DNA of 64,000 nt from Basidiobolus meristosporus CBS 931.73 (lineage: Eukaryota > Basidiobolomycota > Basidiobolomycetes > Basidiobolales > Basidiobolaceae). The stretch is from positions 108,545 through 172,544 of the forward strand of contig MCFE01000099.1 in NCBI GenBank assembly GCA_002104905.1. Reading direction: 5' to 3'. The position numbers were made by a program, and so were the translations under genes. Each line of letters starts with the position of its first letter. Position 1 is the first letter of the stretch. The notes below the pieces were generated by a model. That model worked only from the letters and a program-made list of their open reading frames with translations, was not told the DNA's origin and searched no databases. Below are positions 11,886 through 24,800 of this stretch, in pieces.

Positions 11886-12660
11886 ATGAACTCTTTGCCA
11901 TTACCACTCTCACTTGGAGCCCCACAGTTTGATGGAACAAATGTGGAAAGCTTCATATTTAAATAGGAGAAGCTCTGCAAGATGTGCAGCCTATCTGAAC
12001 AATAAATGGCTCAAGGCTTCCCCTACTACTGCACCAATAATAATACCACTAAGCTTCTCAGACAAGGAGATATTTGGACTAACTGTGCCTTAATGAAGAC
12101 CTACCTACAGACCAAGTATGGTAGACCCCAGATATACTATGGAATTGAAGACCTCAGAAACTTTGGAAGGATTGGACTTTCCAAGCTACCACTGGAAGAG
12201 TTCATTCAAAAGTATGAAGATATGGCCAAGCCACTCCTAGAGTCCCAGGCTATAACTGAGTTTACCATGACACTTTACCTTGCACAAGGGCTTCCCCGGG
12301 ACTTGGCAAGGAAAGTTGACTTACATGCAGGCAAGGATGACAAGTCTGGCATTCCATGCTTTGCAGAGATAAAATGAGTTCTCCTAGAGACAATGCAGAC
12401 TTCCACCCTCATGAAACTTCTGAAGCCTAATCTACCAGACCAGTCAACCAAGGAACCAAAGAGTGCTGTTGCTGACAATCAGACTTACACTACCAACGGA
12501 ATTGATCAACTTGCTGAACAGCCACAAAAGCTAGCCCTCAAGATTAATGAGTCAGCTGAAGTAGCTACTGAGAGCCACAGACCTTAGCCCAGACACTGCA
12601 TCTGGTGTGACTCTACTCAGCATGCAACAAGAGAATGCTCAGAGCTTAGTCAGCTACCTA
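11886..12660 (+). pseudogene. Ty3/gypsy gag relic with CCHC zinc knuckle
   Basis: The frame starts at ATG 11,886 (MNSLPLPLSLGAPQFDGTN), then reads FIFK, a stop (TAG where a Trp TGG is expected), EKLCKMCSLSEQ, another stop, and MAQGFPYYC. This is a gypsy gag N-terminus with two nonsense changes. It continues through YLAQGLPRDLARK and, after further stops, to a complete CX2CX4HX4C knuckle (CIWCDSTQHATREC) near 12,597-12,640. Gag packages the element RNA; this copy cannot make it intact. Confidence 0.8.
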
Positions 12661-13239
12661 GAGAAGGAGGTGTGCAGTTTGTTGCTGATGGAATGCTTGC
12701 TGACAGGGAAGGAAGAAGGATCCCCTTCAATTTCCAAGGAGGAGGGATGAGAGCTCTTTTCCATAAATCTGACTCAGCAACCAGAAAGTTCACTGTTGAT
12801 GCCCCTATTGGGACTCATACAGTGAATCCAAGCAGCCCTGACAACAGAAAATATAAAGTTGATGCCATAGCTACCAAAAGACACCTCCCTGAAGAACCTG
12901 CCAAACTCATGCTTAGAAGACCACAATTTGAAGAGCCTGAGGTTATCATTGACAAGAGGGCTGGTGTACTGCCCACCCAAGATCTGTTGCCTCACTTTTG
13001 GATGACCTCAAAGATAGCAAGCTAGTCAAGCCCTCAAATGACTTCTCAGAAGCTGCTGAAGCAGAACCTCACTTTGTTGGTTGGAGAAATCATGAGTGTA
13101 TCCCCATCTGTTAGGAACACCTTTGATGAGCAGCTTAGAGCAAGACAATAGGCTGTTGAACATATGGACACCTATATAATTCAGACAAGCCATGAAGACC
13201 ACCAAAAGGATGACAACACTACTGAATATAAGACCTTTA

Positions 13240-13427
13240 CTCAGTTGCAACTGCTGTGGTGAAAGGATATATATATAATGACCTTGTTGACTGCCATATT
13301 AACAGTCGCTCAGATATTTGTGTTATGCCACTAGACTTTTGGAAAACACTTAGAAGCAAGGAGCTACTGCCTGTTGATAGAGATATTGGATGGAACATGA
13401 CTATTGCAAACACAGGATCTAGTCCAC
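13240..13427 (+). pseudogene. Gypsy aspartic protease, N-terminal half
   Basis: DLVDCHINSRSDICVMPLDF corresponds to the retropepsin region of gypsy pol, with the D-S/T-G catalytic triplet degraded to DCH. The frame stops exactly where the long LTR at 13,428 begins. The second half of the protease resumes on the other side of that LTR at 14,540, so the domain was split by an insertion. Confidence 0.65.
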
Positions 13428-14539
13428 TGTAATGGAGTGACAGTGACACCCACTGACAGATGTGCTCATTCCCATTTTTTCTACTTCCCTATATCTTGAC
13501 CACACTTATTTTAGTTTTATCCCATTTATCTTACCTGATCAGTACTATCCCATAAGCCGGTTGACTATCACACCTGCTTACCTTATTGAATAAGTTATTC
13601 CTCACTTTATATAAATTACTAGCTATAAGTGCTTTTATATTAGGCAAGTACCGCTGCCAGTACCTGTGACACATGATCAACCTGTATCACCATCCCTACC
13701 ATTTCCATACCATATATGGTATCCCTATATTACACAGGTTTCAGAGTCCTGATTCCTGACTGGTTGGATGTGCTATGCCTCTTAGAACCCTCCGTCACCT
13801 ACTTAGAGCATTCTTAGGTCATTCTGATGTCATTAAGATTTCTATTGATATCTAGAACCTTCTGGAACACCATGATTAGTTTTCTATCAATATCTGGAAC
13901 CTTCTGGAATACAATGTTTAGTAATCACTTAGCCAGTAAGAGAAGTATATAAGGGAGGTATCCCTCAACAATAAAATCATCATCCCTTTTATCAATATAC
14001 CAACTTGTTGATTAGTGTGATCACCGCTACCTGCTGCTACCTGAACTTCCAACCCCAGACCACAGGACACTCCCCAGAAACTGCGCTGACAGCCAACTGA
14101 CCTTGGAGGCACTACTTGTGAGGAATACTCAGAGTAGGTATCTTTTATTATATTAGACTCTTTCCCAAGTTTGTTCTTGTACAGGCAAAGATATTTCTCT
14201 ATCTTTGTAGCTATTGGCCACAGCTGCATTCTTATCTAGTCCCTGCTGGTGGAGTTTACAGTTGTTTTGACTTTGGAAGCTTTAGTACATTGTCATCTCA
14301 AAGGATGCTGAACCCAGCACATACTTTTGTTAAGATGCCAACTAAGTTGGGGATTGTAGCTCAATAATTTTCCCTTGACAAGCTTGTGGCTTTATTCCCC
14401 TTCACATTAGATTAGAGACAGGGCCCAAGTATTCCTAGCAAGCTTTTACCGGAGGTTATTGCACCCAGTGAACACCCCACACACAAAACACTTGAGAAGT
14501 ATTGGACATATCTCTCCCTTGGACCTATACACCACCACA
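13428..14539 (+). repeat. Solo gypsy LTR inserted inside the protease gene
   Basis: It aligns along its full length with the LTR at 10,683-11,743 and is about 50 bases longer because of a duplicated block near 13,880 (TCAATATCTGGAACC region). Protease coding sequence lies directly on both sides, so this is a second insertion reduced to a solo LTR, not the 3' LTR of the host element. No clear target duplication is visible. Confidence 0.7.
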
Positions 14540-14830
14540 CCGCTCTATGGTGTAGTCACAGGTTCCTTATTGAGCTACAAGGAATCAAGGTCTGGCTTCC
14601 CCTCTTTATCTGCCAGAAGGCAAACCTTGACCTTCTGCTAGGCAGACCATGGGAGACCAGAACCAAGGCTAGAACTACCAATTATTCTGAAGGATCAGTG
14701 TGGTACACTATAGAACATTCAAACCCTGGGCTACAGTCAATGTTCCATGGTGTAACAGCCAACAATAAGAGGACACATACTGCTTGCCAGAAGACACATC
14801 TTGTTATAGAAGAAGATGAGGATCCTTAAA
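14540..14830 (+). pseudogene. Gypsy aspartic protease, C-terminal half
   Basis: The frame reads HRFLIELQGIKVWLPLF followed by ANLDLLLGRPWETR. DLLLGRPWE is the characteristic end of fungal gypsy retropepsin-like domains. It continues the fragment at 13,240-13,427 in order and orientation. The stretch to 14,960 is the degraded linker to reverse transcriptase. Confidence 0.7.
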
Positions 14831-14959
14831 ATACACACCCAAACATTTGGAGCTGCTCATTAGGTATACAGGAGCAGACAGCCATAGTTCAAACAAAATA
14901 AAAGACAGTTGAACAGATGATTAGACCATCACCTACACCTTTGACTGATGGATCTTGAC

Positions 14960-15780
14960 CTGCTGATTACATTAGACCACCAGAAGAAACACCAGAAGAT
15001 ATACAACTTACACCTGAGAGACTTAAGCAACTTATCATTGGTGATGGAAACCTAACATCAGATGAGATCCTATTATTTGAAGAAACCTTGAAAAGGCATG
15101 ATAAGGTCTTCTCATATAATGACAAGGAGATGAGACTCCTAAAGACATTGGTTGAAAAACCTATCAAGATCCATACAGTGCCCCACACACCCTGTTCATT
15201 TAAGCCTTACCCACTACCCAGAGGACTCCAAGCTGATGTGCATGATGTACTTAAGAAGAGGATTGATGCTGGTATCCTAGAGCCTTGCCATGGACCTTAT
15301 GCTAACAGATGGTTTGTGACTAAAAAGAAGAATGGAAAGCTCCAATTTGTTCAAGACATGCAACCTGCCAATGCTGTCACTATCAGAGATGCTGCTATAC
15401 CTCCATCTAGTGATGACTTTGCAGAAAGCTTTAGTGGGCACTCCATCTACTCAACATGCAATCTCTACTCAGGATATGACCAGATCCCCTTGATGAGACA
15501 TCAAGAGATATGTTTGCACTCCAGACACCATTTGGACTGTTGAGAATGACAAGACTCAGCCAAGGGGCTACAAACTCTGTGGCTCAGCTCCTGCAATGCA
15601 TGGTGAATGTGCTGTACCAGTTTATACCTGAGAGACTTGCTGTTGTTGTTGATGATATATGCATTAAAGGCCCAAAAATCCAGGACACCACTGAAGTTAT
15701 GCCTGGAGAGAGAAAGTTTGTCTATGACCATATTTTACACTTTGTTGAGTCATGTGTGGCCTGCTAGAAGAGTTGCTGTA
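14960..15780 (+). pseudogene. Ty3/gypsy reverse transcriptase relic
   Basis: An open stretch at 15,088-15,543 contains YANRWFVTKKKNGKLQFVQD and STCNLYSGYDQIPL. After a frameshift at about 15,500 it continues as FALQTPFGLLRMTRLSQGAT and LAVVVDDICIKGPK. These are reverse transcriptase blocks in order, with VVDD at the catalytic FxDD position. The RNase H and most of the region after it are absent, because integrase sequence begins only about 60 bases later. The copy is internally deleted and frameshifted. Confidence 0.85.
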
Positions 15781-15829
15781 AGTATTATGAAGAACACTGC
15801 ATCCTACTTACACAATCTGTATATGGCAA

Positions 15830-15965
15830 AAGGTTGGTATTGATCTTGTCCAAATGCCAACTGCTGGATCAAAGAGATACCCAATTGTTGCTAGAGATTA
15901 CCTTTGTGGATGGGCAGAGGCTCAAGCCTTGCCCAACTACCAGAGCCATACCATATGGAGATTTT
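15830..15965 (+). pseudogene. Gypsy integrase core fragment
   Basis: The frame near 15,837 reads IDLVQMPTAGSKRYPIVARD followed by YLCGWAEAQAL. This is the first-aspartate region of the gypsy integrase core (GxDLVxMP...VARDDLSGWxEA). The second aspartate and the glutamate are gone. It shows that the sequence between reverse transcriptase and integrase was deleted. Confidence 0.7.
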
Positions 15966-16319
15966 CCACAATAGTGTCCAACTTGCCAGGAATCCTCCAC
16001 CATTGGGGGGAAATATTGCTTGCCCTCCAGATATACTCCTGTAATACCCTGTATAAAGAAGCTCATGCAGTCCAACAAATATTGTGAAGCTATAAAGTAC
16101 CACACTCAGTAATTATCAAGTGCAAACATATCAGTTATATTTGATTGCAAACATTACAAAAAGCTAGGAAGCAATGGCTACTTGGAAGGTCTGTATGACC
16201 ATACCATTGCCTCAGCACTTGATGGATCCTCAATAAACTAGTTCTCTACCAGCAAATCCTGCTGGCCACTGATTCTGATAAACCTGAATTTACCACCTAT
16301 CTTATGGTATCAGAGACAA
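15966..16319. other. Decayed sequence between gypsy and Tnp2 relics
   Basis: No frame or repeat is recognisable. CpG is absent and stops occur in all frames. Confidence 0.4.
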
Positions 16320-17733
16320 AATCTGATTGTAGTCTCACTGGTATCTGGGCCTAAATCACCACCCAACCTGAATAGCTACCTGAATCCATTGCTGGATGAA
16401 TTTGCATCCTTTCCAGTAGGATAGCAGTAAATGGCTGTCATGTAAAAGTACATATTATTACCTGCATTGGAGATACCCCAGCCATCAGCAATATGGCCAG
16501 CTTTCCTGGGCACAATGGACAGTATTGCTGTCAAATATGTGAGATCTAGGTGACTTACTCCAAAACTCACACACATTATTATTTCTTAAACACCAACACT
16601 AAGAACATCATCTTTCCACAGAAAGATTGTACAGAAGTCAGCATGGAATTGCTGCAAAGTTGGCAAGCTGTAAGCAATTGGCCAGAATATCAAGTTAATT
16701 GCAAACCAGGGATACTTAAGATAAAAGGTATTTGTTGGAGCAAAAGCTTTCCACTGGGAGCAATGCATTTGCTTTTCAACAATATCCCTATACTGATGGC
16801 CAAGTTGTACATGGGGCATTTCAGCTAAATGAATCCTTTGAGATACTAGAGAAACTTGAAAAATTGGCAAGATATTAAAGAGTATCTGATACCCTAAGTA
16901 CTTCTCACATGCTCCAATCAATATTGATATGCATATGCAACAATAGTAGTACAAGGTTTGGATGAACTGGATATGTATTTATTCAAGTGGCCTTCTGAAG
17001 TCATTCCTACCAAGAATACATTGAAAGCATTGGGAGTTATATGTGGACATTGAAGGAATATTTATCCAGAAGCAGATCACCAATGCCAACTTAATACATC
17101 TACCACTTCTGTGTGAAGAGTTTGTGACCAGATTTGAGTGGCTATACTACAAACATAAAGCTGAACACATAGTCCTCTGCTGCTACTGTATCTCTTTGTA
17201 CTCCATCATGCTTGGTGTGCTGGGAATATTGAACCTTGCTTCACCTTTTGGGAGTCTCCTATGGAGCAGATGTGTGGGGAGATAGGAAGACAAGTCAAGT
17301 TGCAGGTACTACCATATCCAAATCTCATCAAGAATATTACCTTCATGTTTGTCATGGATGTGATGAGTTAGCACATGGAGGGCAGCCAGGAAGAGTTGGA
17401 AAATATTGCGGACAGATGTGCACATGGAGACACCTATGCCATTGGCATCAAAACAATAAGCAGCCCCAATGTGTGGGTAATCCGTTAAGTAATGCAAAGT
17501 TGGGCTGGGTGTAATAAGCAACTAACTTTTATTAGGAAAACTCTACCAAGGTGTGCCAGATTTCTCTTGGTCACAAACCAATTTCTACAACATTCAATAA
17601 AAAATCACACAAAGAAGAGCCAGGATGCACCTATGAGGGGGGCTAGAATCCAGCAGGGAGAAGGAATATATTGGATATATATCAAAAGGTTCTTTGCAAA
17701 TATATAGGAGGCACTCATGGCAGAAGTGGTAGC
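16320..17733 (+). pseudogene. Tnp2 (CACTA-type) transposase relic B, left part
   Basis: In plus-strand frames one reads CIGDTPAISNMASFPGHNGQ followed by YCCQIC, then ILKIKGICWSKSFPLGAMHL followed by LFNNIPIL. These match the Tnp2 blocks GDLPAxxKxxGxxGxNGxxxCRxC and KGxSxLxxxxSxxFPxxxMHLxxENxxPxL. The later part aligns with relic A at 7,540-8,229 and 6,060-6,340. Many stops and frameshifts are present. The relic is broken at 17,733 by a copia insertion and resumes at 26,575. Confidence 0.7.
17729..17733. repeat. Target-site duplication, left copy (GTAGC)
   Basis: GTAGC directly precedes the TGTTGTAAGAG start of the outer copia LTR. The same five bases follow the other LTR at 26,575-26,579, which is the 5-bp duplication typical of copia integration. 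Confidence 0.8.
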
Positions 17734-18082
17734 TGTTGTAAGAGTCTTGGGGATATCGGAAGTGACTTGGAGAACAAGTAGATTATGTGGTTTTTACTTA
17801 ATGATTGATTGAATGTAAAAGTAGTATTTATACTTTTACATGGTCATGGCATAAAAAACACATAGAATAGGTTAAGGAAGGTCCAATGAGCATGTGTGCA
17901 AAGTTCGGGGCTGTTTGGACAACTTTGATAATATTCATGTTCTGAGTACCTGGTATTTTGGTGAAAATATTCAAGGTAAACCCCAACAAGGAATTTGGTC
18001 AGTATTCTCTAGGATTTGAAGGTAATGATCTAAGTGACTAAGCTAGGTGAATATTTAGGTGGAATTCCGAATCTTTACAACA
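17734..18082 (-). repeat. Outer copia element, 3' LTR
   Basis: This 349-bp repeat begins TGTTGTAAGAGTC and ends TTTACAACA on the plus strand. It aligns with 26,230-26,574 but is clearly diverged. On the minus strand it follows the purine-rich GAGTGGGAG polypurine tract (18,083-18,091), so it is the 3' LTR of a minus-strand element. Confidence 0.85.
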
Positions 18083-21000
18083 CTCCCACTCAGCTAAATG
18101 CTCATACTGATTAGTCCTAATTTTGACCTAAGATATTCAAACTTGTCTCTAACTAATGGTTTGGTGAATATGTCTGCAATCATTTCATCTGTAGGACTGT
18201 AAACTAAGCTAACTCAGTTACTCTCTATAGCTTCACATATGAAATTATGTCTAATATCTATGTGCTTGGCTCTAGCATGATAGGTTGGATTTCTACCTAA
18301 TAGTATATATCCTTGATTATCTTCAAATAAAGCAATAGACATTTTTTGACATAGGCCTAAATCTGTAAAAAGCTTTCTTAACCGCATTGCTTCTTTTGTA
18401 GCTTCACAGGCTGCCATATACTCTGCCACTGTGGTAGAAAGTGCTACAGTTACTTGCTTTCTTGAATTCTATGAAATTACTCCTTGACAATAAAGAAAGG
18501 TGTATCCTGTGGTGGATCTTCTGTCTTCCAATTTTGTCCCCAATCAGCATCAGAGTATCTCACATGGTCCTGTTCTGAATCCTTATAAGTGTATCTTAAG
18601 CAGATATCAGCAGTTTCTTTTAGGTATCTAAAAATCTGCTTAACTGCTGCAATATGATCAGATCCATAGTACTGATTATGTTGGCTGACAACTCCCACTG
18701 AATATGAGATATCTGCACATTTTCCAAGCATGATATACATCAGACTGCCAACCATAGACTGATAAGGGAAGTCATGGCTTTCAGATGGCACCAAGCTCTC
18801 TTGATTTGGCTGAGTTTTGACCAAGTTAAGGTTTGTCTCCATTGGGGTAGCTGCCGGTTTACAGTCTTCCATTTTGTACTTCTTTAGTATATCTTGAATA
18901 TACCTGGATTGGCTTAGGGTAATAGTCTGGGTACTTCTGTCTATTGGGAACGTAATCCCTTAGTAGTAACTGAGTTCTCCTAGATTGGACATCTTGAACT
19001 CCTTAGATAGGCTTGATTTAGTCACTTCCAATATTTCTGGGTTATTGGTGGCTGTAATAAGATCATCTGCATATAGAGCTAATAGAACTGGATTTGCTCT
19101 ATCTGGCTTAAAGTATATACTATAGTCAGCATTACTCCTTCTGAAATGCAAAGATTCCAAATAAGATTCTATCTTGCAATTCCAGGCTCTTGGTGATTGT
19201 TTAAGACCATGTAGAGGCTTTTTAAGCTTGCAGATCAAATGGGGTTATCTTGGTCAACACAACTATCAGGCTGGTCTATATACTCATCCTCATCAAGTCC
19301 TCCATTCAAAAATGCAGCTCTTACATCCATTTGATGCATAAAACCATATATTTGGCTGCAATATTAATCTAATGGAATTTTACTTGGCTACCAGTGCAAA
19401 GGTCTCAGTATAGTCAAGTCCTTTTCTTTCAGAGTATCCTTTGGCCGCAAGTCTTGCTTTGTATATTTCAATTGTTCCATCAGCTTTGTATTTTGTCTTG
19501 AAGACCCATCTGCATCCAATTGATTTTGGGTTGATTGGCAATTTGACTAAGTCCCAAGTTTGATTTTCCATTAGAGCCTGATATTCCTCAGTCATTGCAG
19601 ATCTCCAAAACCTTGTCTGAGGGCTATTTAGGGCCTCTTTTACAGTCTGGGGCTCATCAATATGGACTGAATAGGCACAGGATAAGTTTGTACCCTCATT
19701 GATATAGTAATTTGGGCTATTTCTTGTCCAATTGGATCTCTGGGCATTTGATACTGGAATGATCACTTCTGGGATATTCCTGGGCACTGATTCTGGCTGA
19801 ACCATGGTTGTAGAGTCCTCTGGAGTGTAAAAATCCTCATTGTTTTGCTCTGACTCAACCCTGACAATTGGTGGACTTGAGATCAGATTTTTGTCATCAT
19901 TTGATGTCATTTTTTGTGAGAATTTTGAATTTTCATCAAACAGCACATCCCTGGACTTGATTAGCTTCTTTGCTTTGGTATTGTAGAGTCTGTATGCTTT
20001 ACCCTCATTGCAGTAGCCCAAAAATATGCATTTTACACTTTTTGGCTCAAATAATGACTGATATCCAGTGAGTTTCTCAGCATATGCTGTACACCAAAAT
20101 ATTCTTAGATGTTCTGCACTTGGTCTGTAGCCATACCAAGCTTCAAATGGAGTAGAACCACCAAGTATACTGTTATAACTCTAATTTTTAAGATATATAG
20201 CATTGGCAACTGATTCTGCCTGAAAATCAAAGGATAATTTTTGATCATGGATCATAGATGTTGCCTTATCCATTATTGACCTATTAGCACATTCTGCTAC
20301 TCCATTTTGCTGTGGGGAGTATGGTACAGTAGTCTGTTGCTTTATCCCATGAATTTTGCAGAAGTGGATGAAGAGCTTTGAGGTATATTCTCCACCATTG
20401 TCAGACTGAATTTTCTTGATTTTTTCACCAGTTTCTCTCTCCACCATGGCTTTAAACTCTCTGAGCTTAGACAGAGCTTCTTCCTTTCTCTCCATGAAGT
20501 AGGCACATGTGTATCTTGTATAATTATCAATAAAAGTGATTAAATACTTCATCCCGCCTAAAGATAAATTTTGCATAGGTCCCCACAGATCTGAGTGAAT
20601 TTGATCTAATTTTTTCTTAGTTTTGATCAACCCAGAGCTCCTGAGCAATTGTCTGGCTAGTTTTCCATATATGCAGGCTTGATAGTGCTCCAAATTAGTT
20701 GGGGGATCAATTTTTACTCCAGAAATTAGCTGATCTTTGAGCATTTTGCACAAATAATCAAAATTGAGGTGTCCAAGTCCCCTGTGCCAAAGCATTGGTG
20801 TTTCTTCATCTAAGTTACTTATATTGGCTTCCAGATATGTTGGAATTCAAGTCAACTTGTATAAATTCTGATCTCTGATGCCCAAAGCAATATGAGCACC
20901 ATTTTGATCAGTGATCCTGCATCCAGATTTGTCAAAGATGAAACTGGGTCCTTCTGCAGTGGCCTTGCTTACAGATAGTAGGTACTTGGCTATTTCTGGT

Positions 21001-21485
21001 ACATAGAGTACTTCTTTAAAGGTCAGTGCATGGCTTCCTTCACTGCTTCTTAGGTTTACTTGGATAGTTCCTTCTCCCACTGCATCAAGTGTTCAATTGT
21101 CACCCATGAAAACCTTCTTAATTGGAATTTCTTGATATTGGGTAAAAAGTTATTTGTGGTGTGTTAAGTGTTGAGATGCTCCAGAGTCAATATGCCACGT
21201 CCAAGAATCCTTGTTTGTGGTCATATTTAGTACAGATATGAAAAGTCTATCTTCAGTTGTTGCAGCATTTTCATATTCAGGCTTTTTCTGCTGACTATCT
21301 TTCTTTTTGAAGCACTGGTGTGATGTGTGTTCCTTCCTTTTGCAGTAGTTACAAAACAGATTGCTGTTGCCATTGTAGGGTCTTGGGTACCTCCTTTGTT
21401 TGTTATAACTGGTTATTAAAGCATTTGCTTCTTCCTTCTTATTGGCATTTGATTTTCCTAATTCTTCATCCGGGAGCCTTCCATA
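18083..21485 (-). pseudogene. Outer Ty1/copia element, gag C-terminus and pol (minus strand)
   Basis: Reading leftward from 21,533: a gag end with a CX2CX4HX4C knuckle (CNYCKRKEHTSHQC); the protease start WHIDSGASQH; the pre-integrase segment; an integrase core with HSDLWGP, IQSDNGGEYTS and SPQQNGVAECA (the D, D and E positions); reverse transcriptase with LYADDLITA; and RNase H with YSDADWGQNWKTED. Stops and frameshifts at about 20,840, 20,180, 19,380, 18,960 and 18,477 break the polyprotein. It is a typical copia order (integrase before reverse transcriptase). The gag N-terminus lies beyond the nested insertion at 25,904-26,229. Confidence 0.85.
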
Positions 21486-21830
21486 TGTTGTAAAGTTTGT
21501 ATTTCCACCTAAATATTCACCTAACTTAGTCACTTAGATCATTACCTTCAAATCCTAGAAAATACTGACCAAATTCCTTGTCAGGATTTGCTTAGAATAT
21601 TTTCACCAAAATACCAGGTACCCAGAACATGAAAATTCTCAAAGTTGTCCAAACAGCCCCAAACTTTCCATATATGTTCTTGGGACCTTCCTTAACCTAT
21701 TCTGCATGCTTGTTATGCCAAGACCATGTAAAAGTATAAATACTACTGTTACATTCAATAAATCTTTAAGTGAAAACCACAAAATCTACCTGTCCTCCCA
21801 ATCACCTCCAATATCTCCAAGACTCTTACA
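21486..21830 (+). repeat. Inner copia element, 5' LTR
   Basis: The repeat begins TGTTGTAAAGTTTG and ends near CTCTTACAA, in plus orientation, and matches the outer LTRs in reverse complement. It interrupts the outer element's gag frame. A TATAAATAC motif near 21,736 is the probable LTR promoter. Confidence 0.8.
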
Positions 21831-24800
21831 ATAGGTGATGAGCCCCAAGCTGTCACTCTCTGCAATGTCTACCACTGCTATTACTGGAGTTTTCCCTCTG
21901 CTGAAAAGTTGGATGGATCTAACTACCAATTGTGGAAGGTGAAGATGAAGATGCTGCTACAAGCAAGAGGCCTTTGGGATATTGTCATGAGAGAAGAATG
22001 CCCTCCTATAAATGTGGGAGAGGAAGCCTTAAATTACCAGAAGAAAGAACAAAGTGCCTTTAACTGCATTTGCTCTAATGTTAAGGACAAACTACTAATT
22101 CAATGCTCAAGAGCAAAAATGGCAAAGAATGCCTGGAGGGCAATAGAAGACACCTACCAGTAATGCTCAGCTGCTAAGAGAATGTATCTGAGACAAAAAT
22201 TCTTTATTACAAAGATGCTGCCAGGAGAAGAAATAAAAAAATCTAATTAACAGCATTACCCTGCTGGTAGATGAGATGGAATCTGTGGGTGTACCAACTA
22301 CTGATGAGGATGTGATAGTTACCATCCTGAATAGCCTGAGAGATGAGTTTCAGGGCCTTGTATCAGCCCTATAGTCCAGAACTGACAATTTGACCTTATA
22401 TTATATATATGAAAGGCTCCTGGATGAAGAATTAAGAATATCAAGCATCAATAAGAAGGAAGAAGAAAATGCTTTAATAAGCAATGATAACCAACAAAGG
22501 AGGTACCCAAGACCCTACAAAGGCAACAGCAACCTGTTTTGTAACTACTGCAAAAGGAAAGGACACACATCAGACTGGTGTCTCAAAAAGAAAGATAGTC
22601 AGCAGAAACAGCCTGAATATGGAAATGCTGCAACAACTTAAGATAGACTATTCATATCTGTACTAAGTATGACCACAAACAAGGATTCTTAGACGTGGTA
22701 TATTGACTCTGGAGCTTTTCAACACTTTACACACCAAAAAGAACTTTTTACCCAATATCAAGAAATTCCAATTAAGAAGGTTTTCATGGGTGACAATTGA
22801 ACACTTGATGCAGTGGGAGAAGGAACTATCCAAGTAAACCTTAGATGCAGTGAAGGAAGCCATACAATGGCCTTTAAAGAAGTACTCTATGTACCAGAAA
22901 TAGCCAAGAACCTACTCTCTGTAAGCAAGGCCACAGCAGAAGGACTCAGTTTCAGCTTTGACAATTCTGGATGCAAGATCACTGATCAAAATGGTGCTCA
23001 TATTGAGTTGGGCATCAGAGATCAGAATCTGTACAAGTTGACTTGAATTCCAACATATCTGGAAGCCAATATAAGTAACTTAAATGAAGAAACCCCAATG
23101 CTTTGGCACAGGGGATTTGGACACCTCAATTTTGATTATTTGTGCAAAATGATCAAAGATCAGCTAATTTCTGGAGTAAAAATTGATCCCCCAGCTAATT
23201 TGGAGCACTGTGAAGCCTGCATATATGGGGAACAAGCCAGACAACTGTTCAAGAGCTCTGGGTTAATCAAAACTAAGAAAAAATTAGATCTAATTCACTC
23301 AGATCTGTGTGGACCTATGCAAAATATATCTTTAGGCAGGATGAAGTATTTAATCACTTCTATTGATGATTATACAAGATACACATGGGTCTACTTCATG
23401 GAGAGAAAGAAAGAAGCTCTGTCTAAGCTCAGGGAGTTTAAAGCCATGGTGGAGAGAGAAACTGGTGAAAAAATCAAGAAAATTCAGTCTGACAATGGTG
23501 GAGAATATACCTCAAAGCTCTTCATCCACTTCTGCAAAATTCATGGGATAAAGCAACAGACTACTGTACCATACTCCCCACAGCAAAATGGAGTAGCAGA
23601 ATGTGCTAATAGGTCAATAATGGATATGGCAACATCTATGATCCATGATCAAAAGTTATCCTATGATTTTTGGGCGGAATCAGTTGCCACTGCTGTATAC
23701 CTTAAAAATAGGAGCTATAACAGAATACTTTGTGATTCTACTCCATTTGGAGTATGGTATGGATACAGACCAAGTGCAGAGCATCTAAGAATACTTGCTT
23801 GTACAGCATATGCCAAAAAACTGGCCGGAAATCAGTCAAAATTTGAGCCAAAAAGTGTAAAATGCATATTTTTGGGCTACTGCAATGAGAGCAAGGCATG
23901 TAGACTCCACAATACCAAAGCAAAGAAGCTAATCAAGTCCAGGGATGTGTTGTTTGATGAAAATTCACAATATTTACAAACAATGACATCAGATGATGTC
24001 TAAAATTTGATCTCAAGTCCACTAATTGTCAGGATTGAGTCAGAGCAAAACAATGAGTATTTTTCACCCCAGAGGCCTCTACAACCATGGTTCAGCAAGA
24101 ATCAGTGCCCAGGAATATCCCAGAAGTGATCATTTCATTATCAAATGCCCAGAGATCCAATTGGACAAGAAATAGCCCAAGTTACTATATCAATGAGGGT
24201 ACAAACTTATCCTGTGCCTATTCAGTCCATATTGATGAACCCCAGACTGTAAAAGAGGCCCTAAATAACCCTCAGACAAGGTTTTGGAGATCTGCAATGA
24301 CTGAGGAATATCAGGCCCTGATGGAAAATCAAACTTGGGACTTAGTCAAATTACCAATCAACCAAAAGTCAATTGGATGCAGTTGGGTCTTCAAGACAAA
24401 ATACAAGGCTGATGGTACAATTGAAAGATACAAAGCAAGACTTGTAGCCAAAGCACACTCTCAGACAAAAGGATCTGACTATACTGAGACCTTTGCACCG
24501 GTAGCCAAGTTTAATTCCATCAGATTAATATTGGCTATTGCGGCCAAATATAAGTTTTTTATTCATCAAATGGATGTAAAAACTGCATTTTTGAATGGGG
24601 AACTTGATAAGGATGTGTATATGGACCAGCCTGATGGGTTTGTTGACCAAGATAAACCCCATTTAGTCTGCAAGCTTACAAAGTCACTATATGGTCTCAA
24701 GCAATTACCAAGAGCCTGGAATTGCAAGATAGAATCTTATTTGGAATCTTTGAGTTCAAAAGGAGTAATGCTGACTATAGTATATACTATAAGCCAGATA

